The notes: generated by a model from the letters alone, not told the origin. Positions 37,609 through 48,007 are shown, counted from the first letter of the stretch. The stretch is DNA of 64,000 nucleotides from an uncultured Verrucomicrobia subdivision 3 bacterium (GCA_903850425.1 CAINLR010000093.1:1-64000); one strand, 5' to 3'. Program-made: numbers and translations.

Positions 37609-40373
37609 GGCGCAATCAGCCGGTAAAAAACATTACTGTTGGTGGTGCCCAGAGTTGTGATCCAGGAATTATTGGTCAACACCGGGAGGTTCGTGATCGC
37701 TGACCAGTTGACCGGCGGCGTCAGACTGGCGGTTTGTTGCAACGCAAAGCTGCCGCCGTTGTTGGTCCAGGCCAAGGCGAGGTGATTGGAGTTGGGCTGG
37801 GTAATTTGAAGCGGAGGAACGGCGAGGATGGCAATCCAAGCTGAAAACTCAGAGGTGTTCTTGGCGGCGTCGGTGGCGGTGGCCGTGACCACCCAGCCCG
37901 GAGACACCGACACCGGCAGGTTGGCGGTGAAATTGGACGAGCAGGTCGAACCCAAAGTCACATTGGTTTGGCCTAGATAAATTTGGCCTTCACCATAACC
38001 CGATGCATTGCCGGATGGGCTGGCAAAAAACTGCAGCGTGTAGGTCTGGCCGGTTTTGGCGTTCATGGTTCCGCGAAGGCGCAGGCTGCTACCGCTGATA
38101 ACATTGGTCAGGATTGGGTAATTCTGGCCGGCATTGGCATTATTCGCCACCCCGGTTTCGCAATCCACGTTGGCCGTCACCCCAAAAACATCCAGGTCAA
38201 TTCCCAGCAGGGCATTGCCAAAGATGGCATTGCCGCTGATCCAATTGTTCCGGCTGCCGGGGCGGACGCGGATGCCGGAGCGCAGGGAAGTTTGGGCGAA
38301 GGCAATGCGGTTGCCCGCGCCTGGCGTCGTGCCGCCGATCGTGTTATTGGTCGCGTTTGCTTCAAGTTCGACATTGTGAAAAGTATTGCCCAGCGCACTG
38401 CTCCCGTCGGCCTTGGTGCCGATGTAATTTCCCTGAATGACATTCCACGAGGCGTTGGTCAGGAAAATGCCGTCCACGCCATTAGCCGAAATCAGGTTTC
38501 CCGCGCCCGGCGTGCTGCCACCGATGAAGTTTGTGGCGGCTTGCAGCGAGAGAAAAACCCCATCGTTCAAGTTGCCCATGGCCAGGGTGCCGGACGCATC
38601 GGTGCCGATGTAATTTCCCAGCAACTGATTGCCCATCGTGCCCGCATAGGCGAAGAAGACACCGCCGATATTGCCGTTCGCCGAGATCACGTTGCGCGCA
38701 GCGGACGTGGTTCCACCGATCACATTGCTGGCCGCGCCAGAAACGCCGATGCCGCCGTTGAGGTTGCCCAAGCTGCCTGCACCCGTGGCGTCCACGCCGA
38801 TAAAATTGCCCTGAATGACGTTGCCCGTGACGTTGCCATTGGTCCCCGTCAGGAAAATTCCCTCTTGGCCGTTCCCGGAAATCACATTGCCGGCTCCGGC
38901 GGCAGTGCCGCCGATCGTGTTGGCGCAACCTTGAATCTGCACGCCGGACAGCACGTTGCCGACAGCTTTGATTCCAGTGACATCGGCGCCGATGTAATTT
39001 CCCAGCACGGTGTTGCCTCGGTCCGCGAGTTGCAAAATACCGACGCCAAATGCGGCATTGCCGGAAATGACATTCCTTGCGCCTGCGAGGACGCCGCCGA
39101 CGATGTTATTGGTGCCGCCGTTGATGGAGATGCCATTTTGGCCATTGGGCAAGGCATTGGTGCCGGCTGCGGAAAGTCCGATGAAATTGCCTTGGATGGT
39201 ATTCGTCGCCGTGCCACCGGTCAGGGCAATGCCGTCCAGGCTATTTCCCGAAATGACATTGCCATCGCCCGCGTTCGTGCCACCAATCTGATTGCTGCCG
39301 GCGCCGATGATCTCCACGCCGGCGAGATGATTGCCGAGATTGGTTCGCCCATTGACGTCGGTGCCCACGTAATTTCCGAGCACCTGGTTGCCGGTTGCGC
39401 CGGTGCCTTGAATGGAAACCCCGGCCTGGCCATTGCCGGAAATCAGATTGCTCCAGATCACATTGCCGGGCGCACCATCAACGGTGATGCCGTCGCCGGC
39501 GACGTTGCTGAGGACGTTGCTGCCAGAAGTGGAAGTGCCAATCCGATTGCCTTGAATCACATTTCCCGTGGCTCCCGCATTGATCAGGTAAATGCCGCTC
39601 GTGCCGTTGCCGGAAATCAGGTTGCGCGCTGCGGGAACCGGGCCGCCGATGAGATTGCCGCTGCTGCCGCTGATGACGATTCCGTTGTTCCAGTTGCTCA
39701 GGGCGGTGGTGCCGGAATAGCCGACCCCAATGAGATTGCCCTGCACGATATTGTGATTCGCGTTCAGCAGGTAAATGCCGTTGTCATTGCCGCCGGAAAT
39801 CAGATTGCCGTCGCCATTGTTGGTTCCGCCAATGAGATTACCCGCACTCTTTACGAGGATGCCATGACTTCCGCTGCCGCTCCCGCGCGCCAACGTGCCG
39901 GTCACATCGGTCCCGATAAAATTTCCCTGGATGCGGTTGGAAGCGCTGTTCAACTCGATGGTCTGGACCGGAAAACGATTGAGCGCCATGCCGCGCAGGG
40001 TGCTGAAACTGGAACCAACGTTGAACCGCAAACCACCGTTCACGCCACTGGCCGCACCATTCAATTCAATGATCGGTTTGCCGCTGTAACCCGGCTGGGT
40101 CGTGGCGTCAATGACCACAGGATCACTGATGGCGGGCAGGGTGGCGGTCGGTGAAATGGTGAAGGGCGGGGAGCCGCTGATTTGGAAAGCAATCGTATCC
40201 AAACCGGGGTTGGTATTGGCCGTCAAGATGGCCTGGCTGAAGGAACCCGCGCCGCTGAGGTTGGTATTTATCACCAGGATGGTGTTGCCCCAACCCGTGC
40301 TGCCGAGACTGATCACCAGTATCAGCCACCCCCACCGGCCCAGACCGGAGTCCTGGAAAAAATATTTCGACAC
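37605..40373 (-). CDS. Secreted beta-helix repeat protein, paralog 2 (922 aa)
   Basis: A signal-like N-terminus is followed by a GSFSQAILTANTNPGLDTIAFQI region related to the GSLRQAI...DTI motif that often opens such proteins. Residues about 100-720 consist of repeats around 'GNFIGTD-x-x-GT-x-A-x-GN...N-x-IGGT-x-x-GAGNVISGN', which predict a right-handed parallel beta helix (NosD-like). The C-terminus carries an immunoglobulin-like part and a divergent copy of the shared end domain (NWSAITNLP...VFYRLIAP). It lies 30 bp downstream of its longer paralog and overlaps the M64 gene. Its role may be polysaccharide binding or lyase-like activity, or adhesion; no catalytic residues are evident. Confidence 0.82.
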   Translation of the reverse strand: MSKYFFQDSGLGRWGWLILVISLGSTGWGNTILVINTNLSGAGSFSQAILTANTNPGLDTIAFQISGSPPFTISPTATLPAISDPVVIDATTQPGYSGKPIIELNGAASGVNGGLRFNVGSSFSTLRGMALNRFPVQTIELNSASNRIQGNFIGTDVTGTLARGSGSGSHGILVKSAGNLIGGTNNGDGNLISGGNDNGIYLLNANHNIVQGNLIGVGYSGTTALSNWNNGIVISGSSGNLIGGPVPAARNLISGNGTSGIYLINAGATGNVIQGNRIGTSTSGSNVLSNVAGDGITVDGAPGNVIWSNLISGNGQAGVSIQGTGATGNQVLGNYVGTDVNGRTNLGNHLAGVEIIGAGSNQIGGTNAGDGNVISGNSLDGIALTGGTATNTIQGNFIGLSAAGTNALPNGQNGISINGGTNNIVGGVLAGARNVISGNAAFGVGILQLADRGNTVLGNYIGADVTGIKAVGNVLSGVQIQGCANTIGGTAAGAGNVISGNGQEGIFLTGTNGNVTGNVIQGNFIGVDATGAGSLGNLNGGIGVSGAASNVIGGTTSAARNVISANGNIGGVFFAYAGTMGNQLLGNYIGTDASGTLAMGNLNDGVFLSLQAATNFIGGSTPGAGNLISANGVDGIFLTNASWNVIQGNYIGTKADGSSALGNTFHNVELEANATNNTIGGTTPGAGNRIAFAQTSLRSGIRVRPGSRNNWISGNAIFGNALLGIDLDVFGVTANVDCETGVANNANAGQNYPILTNVISGSSLRLRGTMNAKTGQTYTLQFFASPSGNASGYGEGQIYLGQTNVTLGSTCSSNFTANLPVSVSPGWVVTATATDAAKNTSEFSAWIAILAVPPLQITQPNSNHLALAWTNNGGSFALQQTASLTPPVNWSAITNLPVLTNNSWITTLGTTNSNVFYRLIAP

Positions 40374-40403
40374 GTCGGAAAGATGGTGTTTAACGGCTCA
40401 ACT

Positions 40404-43400
40404 TCAGGGGTTCCATTGCAGCCGGTAATAGGCCGCGGTTGGCACCCCGCCGAGATCCCCGAAAGCGTCGGTGCAATCGAAGCGGCCATCCGCTGGCGTG
40501 TTCGTGGTCACGAGGGTCACCCAATCGGTCAGATTGGTTGAGCGCTGGACCGCGTAGGAATAGCCGGGAATGCCCGCGAAGCTCACGGTGACGGTGCTGC
40601 CGCTGACGGCGATCGCCGCGTTTTGGTCGGTGACAAACGGCTCGGAAATAATGGCCACCCTGGCCGTCGCGCTGCCGCCGAAGCCATCACTGACGGTGTA
40701 ATCAAACTGGTCGTTGACGTGGTTGGTATTGGAGTAAAGCGCCCGGTTTCCGTCCGCCGACAAAGTGATGCCGTTGGTGCTGGTGCCCAAGCTGACGGCC
40801 AGCGTGTCGCCGTCCGCGTCGGTGGCATGGGTCAGCAGTTCACTGAAATTGATTTCGTAAGGGACCATGGCCCCGCGATAGTAGCTGGTGTTGGCCGCCA
40901 AGGGTGGATGGTTGGTGACGATTTGGGCCAGTGAGTTGGTGCGGCCGGGATAATTAACATCGCCGCTGTAGATTGCGACAATGAGATTCGTCCCGCGCGG
41001 CAGATTGTTGATGCTGTCGCTAGCTGCGACTGCAGCGCTAACAAGGTTCGTGCTAATCGGCGTGGCTCCGACGAAAAAGGTAACCTGCCCGATCGCGTCT
41101 GGGGGTGTGATGTTTGCCGAGAATGTGAGCGTGTCCAGATAGCCGGCCGGGTTTGCCGAACTGGCCAAGGTCAGTTGCGCCCCTGAAACTGGGGCGACCG
41201 TAACCCACGCGGAGAACTCAGAGGTATTGTTGGCGTCATCCGTGGCGGTGGCCGCCACCACCCATCCGGGAGCCACGGAAACCGGCAGATCGGCGTTGAA
41301 ACTGGAGGTGCAAGTTGCCCCCAGGGTCACACTGGTTTCGCCGAGAAAAACCTGACCTTGCCCATAGCCGGTGGCATTACCGGTCGGGCTGGCAAAAAAC
41401 TGCAGCGTGTAGGCGTGACCGGTTTTGGCATTCAACGAGCCGCTAATGTGCGTGCTGGTGCCGCTGTCAGCCGATGACAAGATCGGGAAATTCTGGCCGC
41501 CGTTGGCGGCGTTGGCCGGCTGGCCGCTCTCGCAGTCGTAAATGCCAGTGACGCCGAAAACGTCCAGATCAATTCCTTGAAGGGCATTGCCAAAGATGGA
41601 ATTTCCGCTGATTAAATTGTTCATGCTGCCGGGACGGACCCGGACGCCGGAGCGCAGCGAAGTCTGGGCGAAAGCGATGCGGTTGCCCGCACCCGGGGAC
41701 ACCCCGCCAACCGTGTTGTGATTGGCATCTGGTTGAAATTCGACGTTGTGATAAACATTCCCAAGCGCATTGGTGCCATCAGCGGCGGTGCCGATGAAGT
41801 TGCCTTGAATGACGTTCCAAGAAGCTTCCGTCAAGTAAATGCCGTCCACGCCGTTGCCTGAAATCAGGTTGCCCGCGCCCGCACTGCTGCCGCCGATGAA
41901 ATTTGCCGACGCCTGCTGGAGCGACACTCCGTCGCTCAGGTTGCCCAAGGCCACCGTGCCGGACGCATCGGTGCCAATGTAGTTTCCCAGCAGCTGATTG
42001 CCGGTCGTGCCCGCGTAGGCGAAAAAGACGCCGCCCACATTGCCGTTCGCTGAAATCACGTTGCGCGCGCTGGCGGTGGTCCCCCCGATGATATTATTGG
42101 CTGCGTTGGCGAGGCCGATGCCGGCGTTGCCGTTGCCCAAACGGACTGCGCCCGTGGCGTCCACGCCGATGTAATTGCCCTGAATAAGATTGCCGCTCAC
42201 CTCGCCGTTGGATCCCGCTAGAAAGATCCCCTGCTGGCCGTTGCCGGAGATCACATTGCCGGCCCCGGCAGCGGTGCCTCCAATCGTGTTGGCGATGGCT
42301 TGAATCTGCACGCCGGATTGCGTGTTGCGAATGGCGCGGGTGCCAGTCACATCGGTGCCGATGTAATTTCCCAGCACGGTGTTGCCGCTGTCCGTCAACT
42401 GCAAAATCCCGACGCCGTAAACGGCATTGCCGGAAATGATATTCCGCGCGCTGGCGACCATGCCGCCGACGATGTTGGCAGATCCGCCATTGATCGAGAT
42501 GCCATTTTGGCCGTTGCGCACGGCGTTGGTGCCGGCGGCGGAAAGCCCGATGAGGTTGCCTTGAATTAGGTTGGTCGCGGTGCCGCCAGTCAGCGCGATG
42601 CCATCCAGCATATTGCCAGAAAGGACATTGCCGTCGCCGGCATTCGTGCCGCCAATCTGGTTGCCACCGGCGCCGATGATTTCCACGCCGGCGAATTGAT
42701 TGCCGAGATTCGTGCATCCATTGACGTCCGTGCCGACAAAATTGGCGAGCAGCCGGTTGCCGGAAGCTCCGGCACCGCTGATGGAAATACCGGCCCGGCC
42801 ATTACCTGAAATCAAATTACTGTAAATCAAATTGCCGGGCGCGCTGCTGAGGGTGATGCCATCCCCGCCCACGTTGCTCAGGGCGCTGCCGCCCGCACGG
42901 TCTGTGCCAATGCGATTGCCTTGAATCACATTGCCTGTGGCGGTGGCGCCGGTTAAGGAAATACCGCTCTGGCCGTTGCCGGAAATGAGGTTGCCCGCCG
43001 CCGGCTCCGGGCCGCCTAGGAGATTGCCGGTTCCGCCATTGATGACGATGCCGTGGTTCAGATTGCTGAGGGACAGGGTGCCATCCACCGTGACCCCAAT
43101 CAGATTGCCTTGCACGGAGTTATTATTGGCGTTAAGGAGATAAATGCCGCAGTCATTGCCGCCAGAAATCAAATTGCCATCGCCAGCGGTGGTGCCGCCA
43201 ATCAGATTGCCATCGCTCTTGATGGAAATGGCGTGACTGCCGTTGCCACTCCCGCGCGCCTGCGTGCCGGTGATATCGGTGCCGATGAAATTGCCTTGGA
43301 TTCGGTTGGAGGCGCTGAGCAGCTCGATGGTTTGAACCGGAAACTGGTTGAGCGCCATTCCGCGCAGCGTGCTGAAGCTGGAGCCGAGGGCGAAACGCAA

Positions 43401-43751
43401 CCCAGCGTTCGGGCCGCTGCCCGCGCCATTGAGTTCGATCACCGGCTGGCCGCTGTAACCCGGCTGGGTCGTGGCGTCAATGACCACGGGATCACTGATG
43501 GCGGGCAAAGTGGTGGTCAAGAAAATGGTGAAGGGTGGGGTGCCGTTGATTTGGAAAACAATCGTGTCCAAGCCGGGATTGGCATTGGCGGTCAAGATGG
43601 CCTGACGGAAGGATCCCTCGCCACTATCGGCTGTATTCGTCACCGGGATGGTGTCACTCCAACCCTGAATTGCGGAACTGCCAATCAGTAACAGGAGCTG
43701 CCATCGGCCCAGACCAGCGTGATGGAAACAGTATTTCGAAACGCCTGACAT
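40404..43751 (-). CDS. Secreted beta-helix repeat protein, paralog 1 (1115 aa)
   Basis: It has the same plan as the next gene: signal-like N-terminus, GSFRQAILTANANPGLDTIVFQI, then many 'GNxIGTDxxGT...NxIGGTxxGAGNVISGN' repeats up to about residue 740. Long blocks are near-identical between the two (NRIAFAQTSLRSG-VRVRPGS). It additionally has a bacterial Ig-like domain (about 820-905), a cadherin/VCBS-like domain (HATDADGDTLAVSL, DQFDYTVSDGFGG) and the shared C-terminal domain (RSTNLTDWVTLVTTNTPADG...AYYRLQW). The pair is a tandem duplication. It is the first gene of the operon, whose promoter lies in 43752-44021, between it and the GH29 gene. Confidence 0.84.
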   Translation of the reverse strand: MSGVSKYCFHHAGLGRWQLLLLIGSSAIQGWSDTIPVTNTADSGEGSFRQAILTANANPGLDTIVFQINGTPPFTIFLTTTLPAISDPVVIDATTQPGYSGQPVIELNGAGSGPNAGLRFALGSSFSTLRGMALNQFPVQTIELLSASNRIQGNFIGTDITGTQARGSGNGSHAISIKSDGNLIGGTTAGDGNLISGGNDCGIYLLNANNNSVQGNLIGVTVDGTLSLSNLNHGIVINGGTGNLLGGPEPAAGNLISGNGQSGISLTGATATGNVIQGNRIGTDRAGGSALSNVGGDGITLSSAPGNLIYSNLISGNGRAGISISGAGASGNRLLANFVGTDVNGCTNLGNQFAGVEIIGAGGNQIGGTNAGDGNVLSGNMLDGIALTGGTATNLIQGNLIGLSAAGTNAVRNGQNGISINGGSANIVGGMVASARNIISGNAVYGVGILQLTDSGNTVLGNYIGTDVTGTRAIRNTQSGVQIQAIANTIGGTAAGAGNVISGNGQQGIFLAGSNGEVSGNLIQGNYIGVDATGAVRLGNGNAGIGLANAANNIIGGTTASARNVISANGNVGGVFFAYAGTTGNQLLGNYIGTDASGTVALGNLSDGVSLQQASANFIGGSSAGAGNLISGNGVDGIYLTEASWNVIQGNFIGTAADGTNALGNVYHNVEFQPDANHNTVGGVSPGAGNRIAFAQTSLRSGVRVRPGSMNNLISGNSIFGNALQGIDLDVFGVTGIYDCESGQPANAANGGQNFPILSSADSGTSTHISGSLNAKTGHAYTLQFFASPTGNATGYGQGQVFLGETSVTLGATCTSSFNADLPVSVAPGWVVAATATDDANNTSEFSAWVTVAPVSGAQLTLASSANPAGYLDTLTFSANITPPDAIGQVTFFVGATPISTNLVSAAVAASDSINNLPRGTNLIVAIYSGDVNYPGRTNSLAQIVTNHPPLAANTSYYRGAMVPYEINFSELLTHATDADGDTLAVSLGTSTNGITLSADGNRALYSNTNHVNDQFDYTVSDGFGGSATARVAIISEPFVTDQNAAIAVSGSTVTVSFAGIPGYSYAVQRSTNLTDWVTLVTTNTPADGRFDCTDAFGDLGGVPTAAYYRLQWNP

Positions 43752-44021
43752 AGATTTATCGTTTACTTAATTTAACCGCTAAATCATACGCATAATGCGC
43801 CGGAGTAGCAAGGCGGATGATGGGCTGGTGCCCGCAGTTTGACGTATTGGCTTTTCGCCCAGCCAAAAACAATTTAGTCTCGGCTTGATTGCAGGAGTCC
43901 GGAACCTGTAAAACACCTTTCGTCCAAATGTCCGCCTGAAATTTCAGGCCTAGACACGGTGCCTGAAACTGTCCGTGTTCGTCGGCTGGCCGGCGGTATT
44001 TCTGGATGCACCATCATAAAC

Positions 44022-45962
44022 ATGAAAATGAAACCCACTGCTCTGCCCCTCGCGTTCGCCTTGATCATGCCGCTCGGCCTGTCGGCGATGGACCTTGCTA
44101 TCACGCCCGGGCAATATGCCGGCACGATGGCATCGCTGACCAATTATACTTGCCCCGACTGGTTCCGCGACGCCAAGTTTGGCATCTGGGCGCATTGGGG
44201 GCCTCAGGCTGTGCCGATGGAAGGCGACTGGTATGCGCGTAAAATGTATGAGCAAGGTTCCCCGGACTATCAAGATCACCTCGCGCGCTATGGCCATCCC
44301 TCGACGAACGGCTGGAAAGACATTATTCCGTTATGGAAAGCGGAAAAGTGGGAACCGGAGAAGTTGATGGCCCTTTACAAAAAAGCCGGCGCGAAATATT
44401 TCGTCAGCATGGGCACCCATCACGATAATTTTTTCCTGTGGAATTCTCCCTTGCACCAATGGAACGCGGTGAACTACGGCCCGCATCGCGATGTCGTGGC
44501 GGACTGGCAGAAGGCCGCGAAGAAGAATGGTCTGCCCTTCGGCGTTTCCGAGCATCTCGGCGCAAGCTTCACCTGGTTTCAAGACGCGCACAAAGCTGAC
44601 AAAACCGGTCCCTTGGCCGGCGTGCCTTATGACGGAGCCAATTCCAACAACTGGGGTCTCTATCACTTTCCCGCCGAGCCAGGCGACACCGGCTGGTATT
44701 CCAAAAATCCCCGTTGGCAGCAGCAGTGGTTCAATGAAGTCAAGGAACTGGTGGACAATTATCATCCGGACCTGCTTTACAGCGACGGCGGCGTGGCGTT
44801 TGGCAACGAAGTCGGCTTGAGCCAGATTGCGAATCTTTACAACGACAGTCTCAAACAACATCACGGCAAACTCACCGCCATCTACAATTGCAAACAGCCT
44901 TCTGACGGCCGCTGGGTGCAGGACTACGAGCGTGGCGTGAATGGCGAGATCAATCCGCATCCCTGGCAGACGGACACCTCCATCGGCGACTGGTTCTACA
45001 ATCGGCACTGGAAATACCAGCCGCTGAGCTGGACCGTTCACATGCTGGTGGACATCACGAGCAAGAATGGGAATTTGCTGCTCAACGTCGTGCTGCGGCC
45101 GGACGGTTCGCTGGATCCCGAAGTGGAGACAATGCTGCACGAACTCGCGGACTGGACGGCGATCAACGGCGAAGCGATTTACGGCACGCGGCCGTGGCTG
45201 GTTTATGGCGAAGGTTCAGTGAAGGCCAAAGGCGGTGCGTTCAAGGAGAATTTCGCCTACAGTGCCAAGGACATCCGCTTCACCACAAAAGGCAAAACGC
45301 TTTATGCGATTGCGCTCGGCTGGCCGGCGGAAAACAAAGTTGTCATCAGGTCGCTCGCCAAAACCGATGACGCCGCCGTGAATAAAATCAAACGCGTCGA
45401 ACTGCTCGGCTATCAGGGTAAATTGAAATTCACGCAGACGGTTGAAGGCTTGACCGTGGAATTGCCTGACAAAAAAATCAGCGCTGTGACCTGCGCTCTC
45501 AAGATTGCCGGCAGCCACCTCCAGCCGGTGCCGATGGCCCCAACGGCGGTGGTCGTCACGCCAGATTCACAAGGCCGGCTCACTTTTTCAGCCGACGACG
45601 CCACCTTGCACGGAGAGCAACTCAAGCTCGAAGAACAGGGCGGCAAATCCTGCATCGGTTACTGGGACAAAGGCAGCGAATCGGTTTCGTGGAACGCGCG
45701 GGTCGCCAAGCCGGGAGCGTATCAAATCCGGGCCACGGTCGCGACCGTATTCAGCGACGCAGAACTGGTCGTGGAAGCACGCGGTGCAACCTTGGCCGCC
45801 AAAATTCCAGCGACCGGCAGTTGGGACAAGTTCCAGGCGATTGATCTGGGGCAGATCCGAATCAAACAGCCGGGTGACCTGGTGGTGACAGTCCGGGCGA
45901 AAGACCCCGCCCTCTGGAAGGCGATCAACCTCAATTCCGTTCTGTTGACCCCGACCGATTAA
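44022..45962 (+). CDS. Secreted alpha-L-fucosidase, GH29 family
   Basis: The enzyme removes L-fucose from glycans. Start 44022 is chosen because MKMKPTALPLAFALIMPLGL is a good signal peptide; the open frame upstream of it lacks one. The 646-aa protein has WFRDAKFGIWAHWGPQAVP, GAKYFVSMGTHHDNFFLW and the nucleophile D255 in DLLYSDGG, all family features. NGNLLLNVVLRPDGSLD marks the end of the barrel. Residues about 530-640 form an extra beta-sandwich that resembles a carbohydrate-binding domain. It is divergent from the beta-helix/M64 operon. Confidence 0.93.
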   Translation: MKMKPTALPLAFALIMPLGLSAMDLAITPGQYAGTMASLTNYTCPDWFRDAKFGIWAHWGPQAVPMEGDWYARKMYEQGSPDYQDHLARYGHPSTNGWKDIIPLWKAEKWEPEKLMALYKKAGAKYFVSMGTHHDNFFLWNSPLHQWNAVNYGPHRDVVADWQKAAKKNGLPFGVSEHLGASFTWFQDAHKADKTGPLAGVPYDGANSNNWGLYHFPAEPGDTGWYSKNPRWQQQWFNEVKELVDNYHPDLLYSDGGVAFGNEVGLSQIANLYNDSLKQHHGKLTAIYNCKQPSDGRWVQDYERGVNGEINPHPWQTDTSIGDWFYNRHWKYQPLSWTVHMLVDITSKNGNLLLNVVLRPDGSLDPEVETMLHELADWTAINGEAIYGTRPWLVYGEGSVKAKGGAFKENFAYSAKDIRFTTKGKTLYAIALGWPAENKVVIRSLAKTDDAAVNKIKRVELLGYQGKLKFTQTVEGLTVELPDKKISAVTCALKIAGSHLQPVPMAPTAVVVTPDSQGRLTFSADDATLHGEQLKLEEQGGKSCIGYWDKGSESVSWNARVAKPGAYQIRATVATVFSDAELVVEARGATLAAKIPATGSWDKFQAIDLGQIRIKQPGDLVVTVRAKDPALWKAINLNSVLLTPTD

Positions 45963-46288
45963 GCAGTCGGCGGGAAAATCACCAGCACACCGCATTAAAG
46001 CATTGGGGGGATTCACTTTTCGATTCACTTTTTGCTGGACATTTACCAAGAAATCGCGGTTGATGGTCTCGCTACCAAAGATGAAATCCTCTAACTTCAA
46101 GCAGAACCAGATGTTAAGACTGGCGACGGTCATCGGCTTGGAGTTGGCCAGGGTGGATTGGCCTGGCCGGTGGTGCCGGGGCGGATATTTCACCTTGCTT
46201 TGCGCCCATGGGACGGACGAGAATTTGACCAGTGTTCACTGGGAGGTTTGCCAGTGACTAAATCCGAAAACCCGAACAAGACAAAACT
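45963..46288. other. 326-bp gap before the HU-type gene
   Basis: No gene with recognisable content is visible. The start of the gap has a direct repeat GATTCACTTTT(T) near 46011-46032. The remainder presumably holds the promoter of the HU-type gene, but no convincing box pair was found. Confidence 0.4.
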
Positions 46289-46591
46289 ATGACCTTGACC
46301 AAACGCGACCTCGTGATGCGCATCAGTGAAGAAACCGGGTTGGTTCAGACCCAGGTGTTCGACGTGGTGCAGAAAACTCTGGATTACATCGCCGAAGCCC
46401 TCGCCACAGAAGGCGGCAAGGTGGAATTGCGGAACTTCGGCGTATTTGAGGTGAAGATCCGCAAGGCGCGCGTTGGGCGCAATCCGAACAAGCCGGATAC
46501 GGACGTGCCGATTCCCGCCCGCGCGACCGTCAAATTCAAGGCCGGCAAGGAAATGCGCGCCGAAGTCTTGAAGCTCACGCCGAAAAAATAA
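46289..46591 (+). CDS. HU/IHF-family DNA-binding protein
   Basis: The protein is a nucleoid-associated DNA-bending protein. It has 100 aa, with the N-terminal helices (LTKRDLVMRISEETGL...VFDVVQKTLDYIAEAL), the KVELRNFGVFEVKIRKARVGRNP segment and the DNA-binding arm ending IPARATVKFKAGKEM. These are the consensus parts of HU/IHF subunits. I cannot separate HU from IHF. hisS follows after 155 bp on the same strand. Confidence 0.94.
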   Translation: MTLTKRDLVMRISEETGLVQTQVFDVVQKTLDYIAEALATEGGKVELRNFGVFEVKIRKARVGRNPNKPDTDVPIPARATVKFKAGKEMRAEVLKLTPKK

Positions 46592-46746
46592 CTCGCAGCT
46601 TCCTCGCTGGTCTGGCACCGGAGGCTTAAGTTCCAAGCTTGGGCTTCCCTTTTGGTTGAAACTTTTTTTCGGCTTTGATCGGCTCCGGCAGTGGGCAAAA
46701 ACTGATTCGTCTTCACTTTTCGTTCCCAATTTTTTACGCTGGTCAG

Positions 46747-47985
46747 ATGGAACGACTGCCCGGTTTTCGCGATTTTTATCCTGAACCGCTCCCGCATACC
46801 GATGTGTGGAGCGCGGACGTGCGCCAGTTCATTTTTGAACAATGGCGCACGGTCGCTAAGCGCTATGGCTTCCGCGAATATGACGGCCCGCCGCTGGAAC
46901 CGCTGGAATTGTTCACGACCAAAAGCGGCGAGGAGATCGTCGGCCAGCTCTATAACTTCAAGGACAAGGGCGACCGCGAAATCGCCCTGCGCCCGGAAAT
47001 GACGCCCACGCTGGCGCGCATGGTCGCCGCCCACGAACGCAATTACAAGAAGCCAATCAAGTGGTTCGCCATCCCGCAATTGTTCCGCTACGAACGGCAG
47101 CAGAAAGGCCGCCTGCGCGAACATTTTCAATTCAATGCCGACCTCATCGGCGAGACGGATCCCGCGGCGGACGCGGAATTGATCGCGTTGTTGATTGATA
47201 CCTTGCGTGTGTTTGGCCTGACGTCCGAGGATTTTGTCATCCGCTTGAGCAGCCGCAATGCGTGGCAGGATTTTTTCAAGCATGGTGGCGGCGACTGCGC
47301 GCATGAATATGAGTTTTTCCAGATCATCGACAAGCTGGAGCGCAATTCGCCGGAAGAATCCGAAAAGAAATTAACCGCGCTCGGTTTTTCGCTGGAGAAG
47401 GTTAATGCGTTTATCGAATCCGGCACGCCGACGGTGGAATTGCAAAGCATTTTGACCAATCTCGCCGCGCGCGGCTTGAAAGACTTTGTAAAAATTGATT
47501 ACAAGGTGATCCGCGGACTGGCGTATTACACCGGCGTGGTCTTCGAGGCCTTTGATCGCAAGGGTGAATTCCGCGCTATTGCTGGCGGCGGTCGCTACAA
47601 TAATCTCGTCAAGCTCATCAGCGGCGGCAAAGTGGATCTCCCCGCGCTCGGCTTTGGCATGGGCGACGTGGTGCTGTCAGAATTGCTCAAGGCCCGCGGT
47701 CGCCTGCCGAAATTTGATTCGCCGATGGATGTGTTCGTCTTGATCGAGGACGAAACGTTGCGTGGAATTTCATTAAAGTTAGTTCACGACTTGCGCGCGG
47801 CTGGTTTTGCTGTGGATTATCCGCTCACGCCCACAAAAGCCGACAAACAATTCAAGCGGGCGCAGGATTTGAAAGTGGCCCACACCGCGCGGTTGGACAA
47901 TGACGCTTACGTTCGCATCCGCAATTTGAAAACGCGTGATGAAGTGGTCGCCGGCGTAGCCGACGCGGCGAATCATCTGGGCTGA
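46747..47985 (+). CDS. hisS: Histidine--tRNA ligase
   Basis: HisRS charges tRNA-His. The 412-aa product has class II motif 1 (RLPGFRDFYPEP start), motif 2 (FRYERQQKGRLREHFQFNADLIG), the histidine-specific GLAYYTGVVFEAF, and motif 3 (ALGFGMGDVVL). A C-terminal anticodon-binding domain follows (about 325-405). The start at 46747 gives the family beginning MERLPGFRDF; the frame is open 24 codons further up without similarity. A terminator follows at 48008. Confidence 0.96.
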   Translation: MERLPGFRDFYPEPLPHTDVWSADVRQFIFEQWRTVAKRYGFREYDGPPLEPLELFTTKSGEEIVGQLYNFKDKGDREIALRPEMTPTLARMVAAHERNYKKPIKWFAIPQLFRYERQQKGRLREHFQFNADLIGETDPAADAELIALLIDTLRVFGLTSEDFVIRLSSRNAWQDFFKHGGGDCAHEYEFFQIIDKLERNSPEESEKKLTALGFSLEKVNAFIESGTPTVELQSILTNLAARGLKDFVKIDYKVIRGLAYYTGVVFEAFDRKGEFRAIAGGGRYNNLVKLISGGKVDLPALGFGMGDVVLSELLKARGRLPKFDSPMDVFVLIEDETLRGISLKLVHDLRAAGFAVDYPLTPTKADKQFKRAQDLKVAHTARLDNDAYVRIRNLKTRDEVVAGVADAANHLG

Positions 47986-48007
47986 CTTCTGCCGAACAAA
48001 TCATAAT

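Noticed and set aside
37983-40154. 723-codon open frame antisense to the 922-aa beta-helix gene
   Set aside because: The repeats of the real gene (Gly/Asn/Ile-rich) create a stop-free antisense frame. The product has no signal, motif or plausible composition.
43053-43691. Open frame antisense to the 1115-aa beta-helix gene
   Set aside because: It shows the same periodic antisense text as at 37983-40154, following the repeats of the real gene.
46003-46257. 84-codon frame before the HU-type gene
   Set aside because: It has no similarity I recognise, no ribosome binding site, and a composition rich in Phe, Lys and Trp without a coherent fold.
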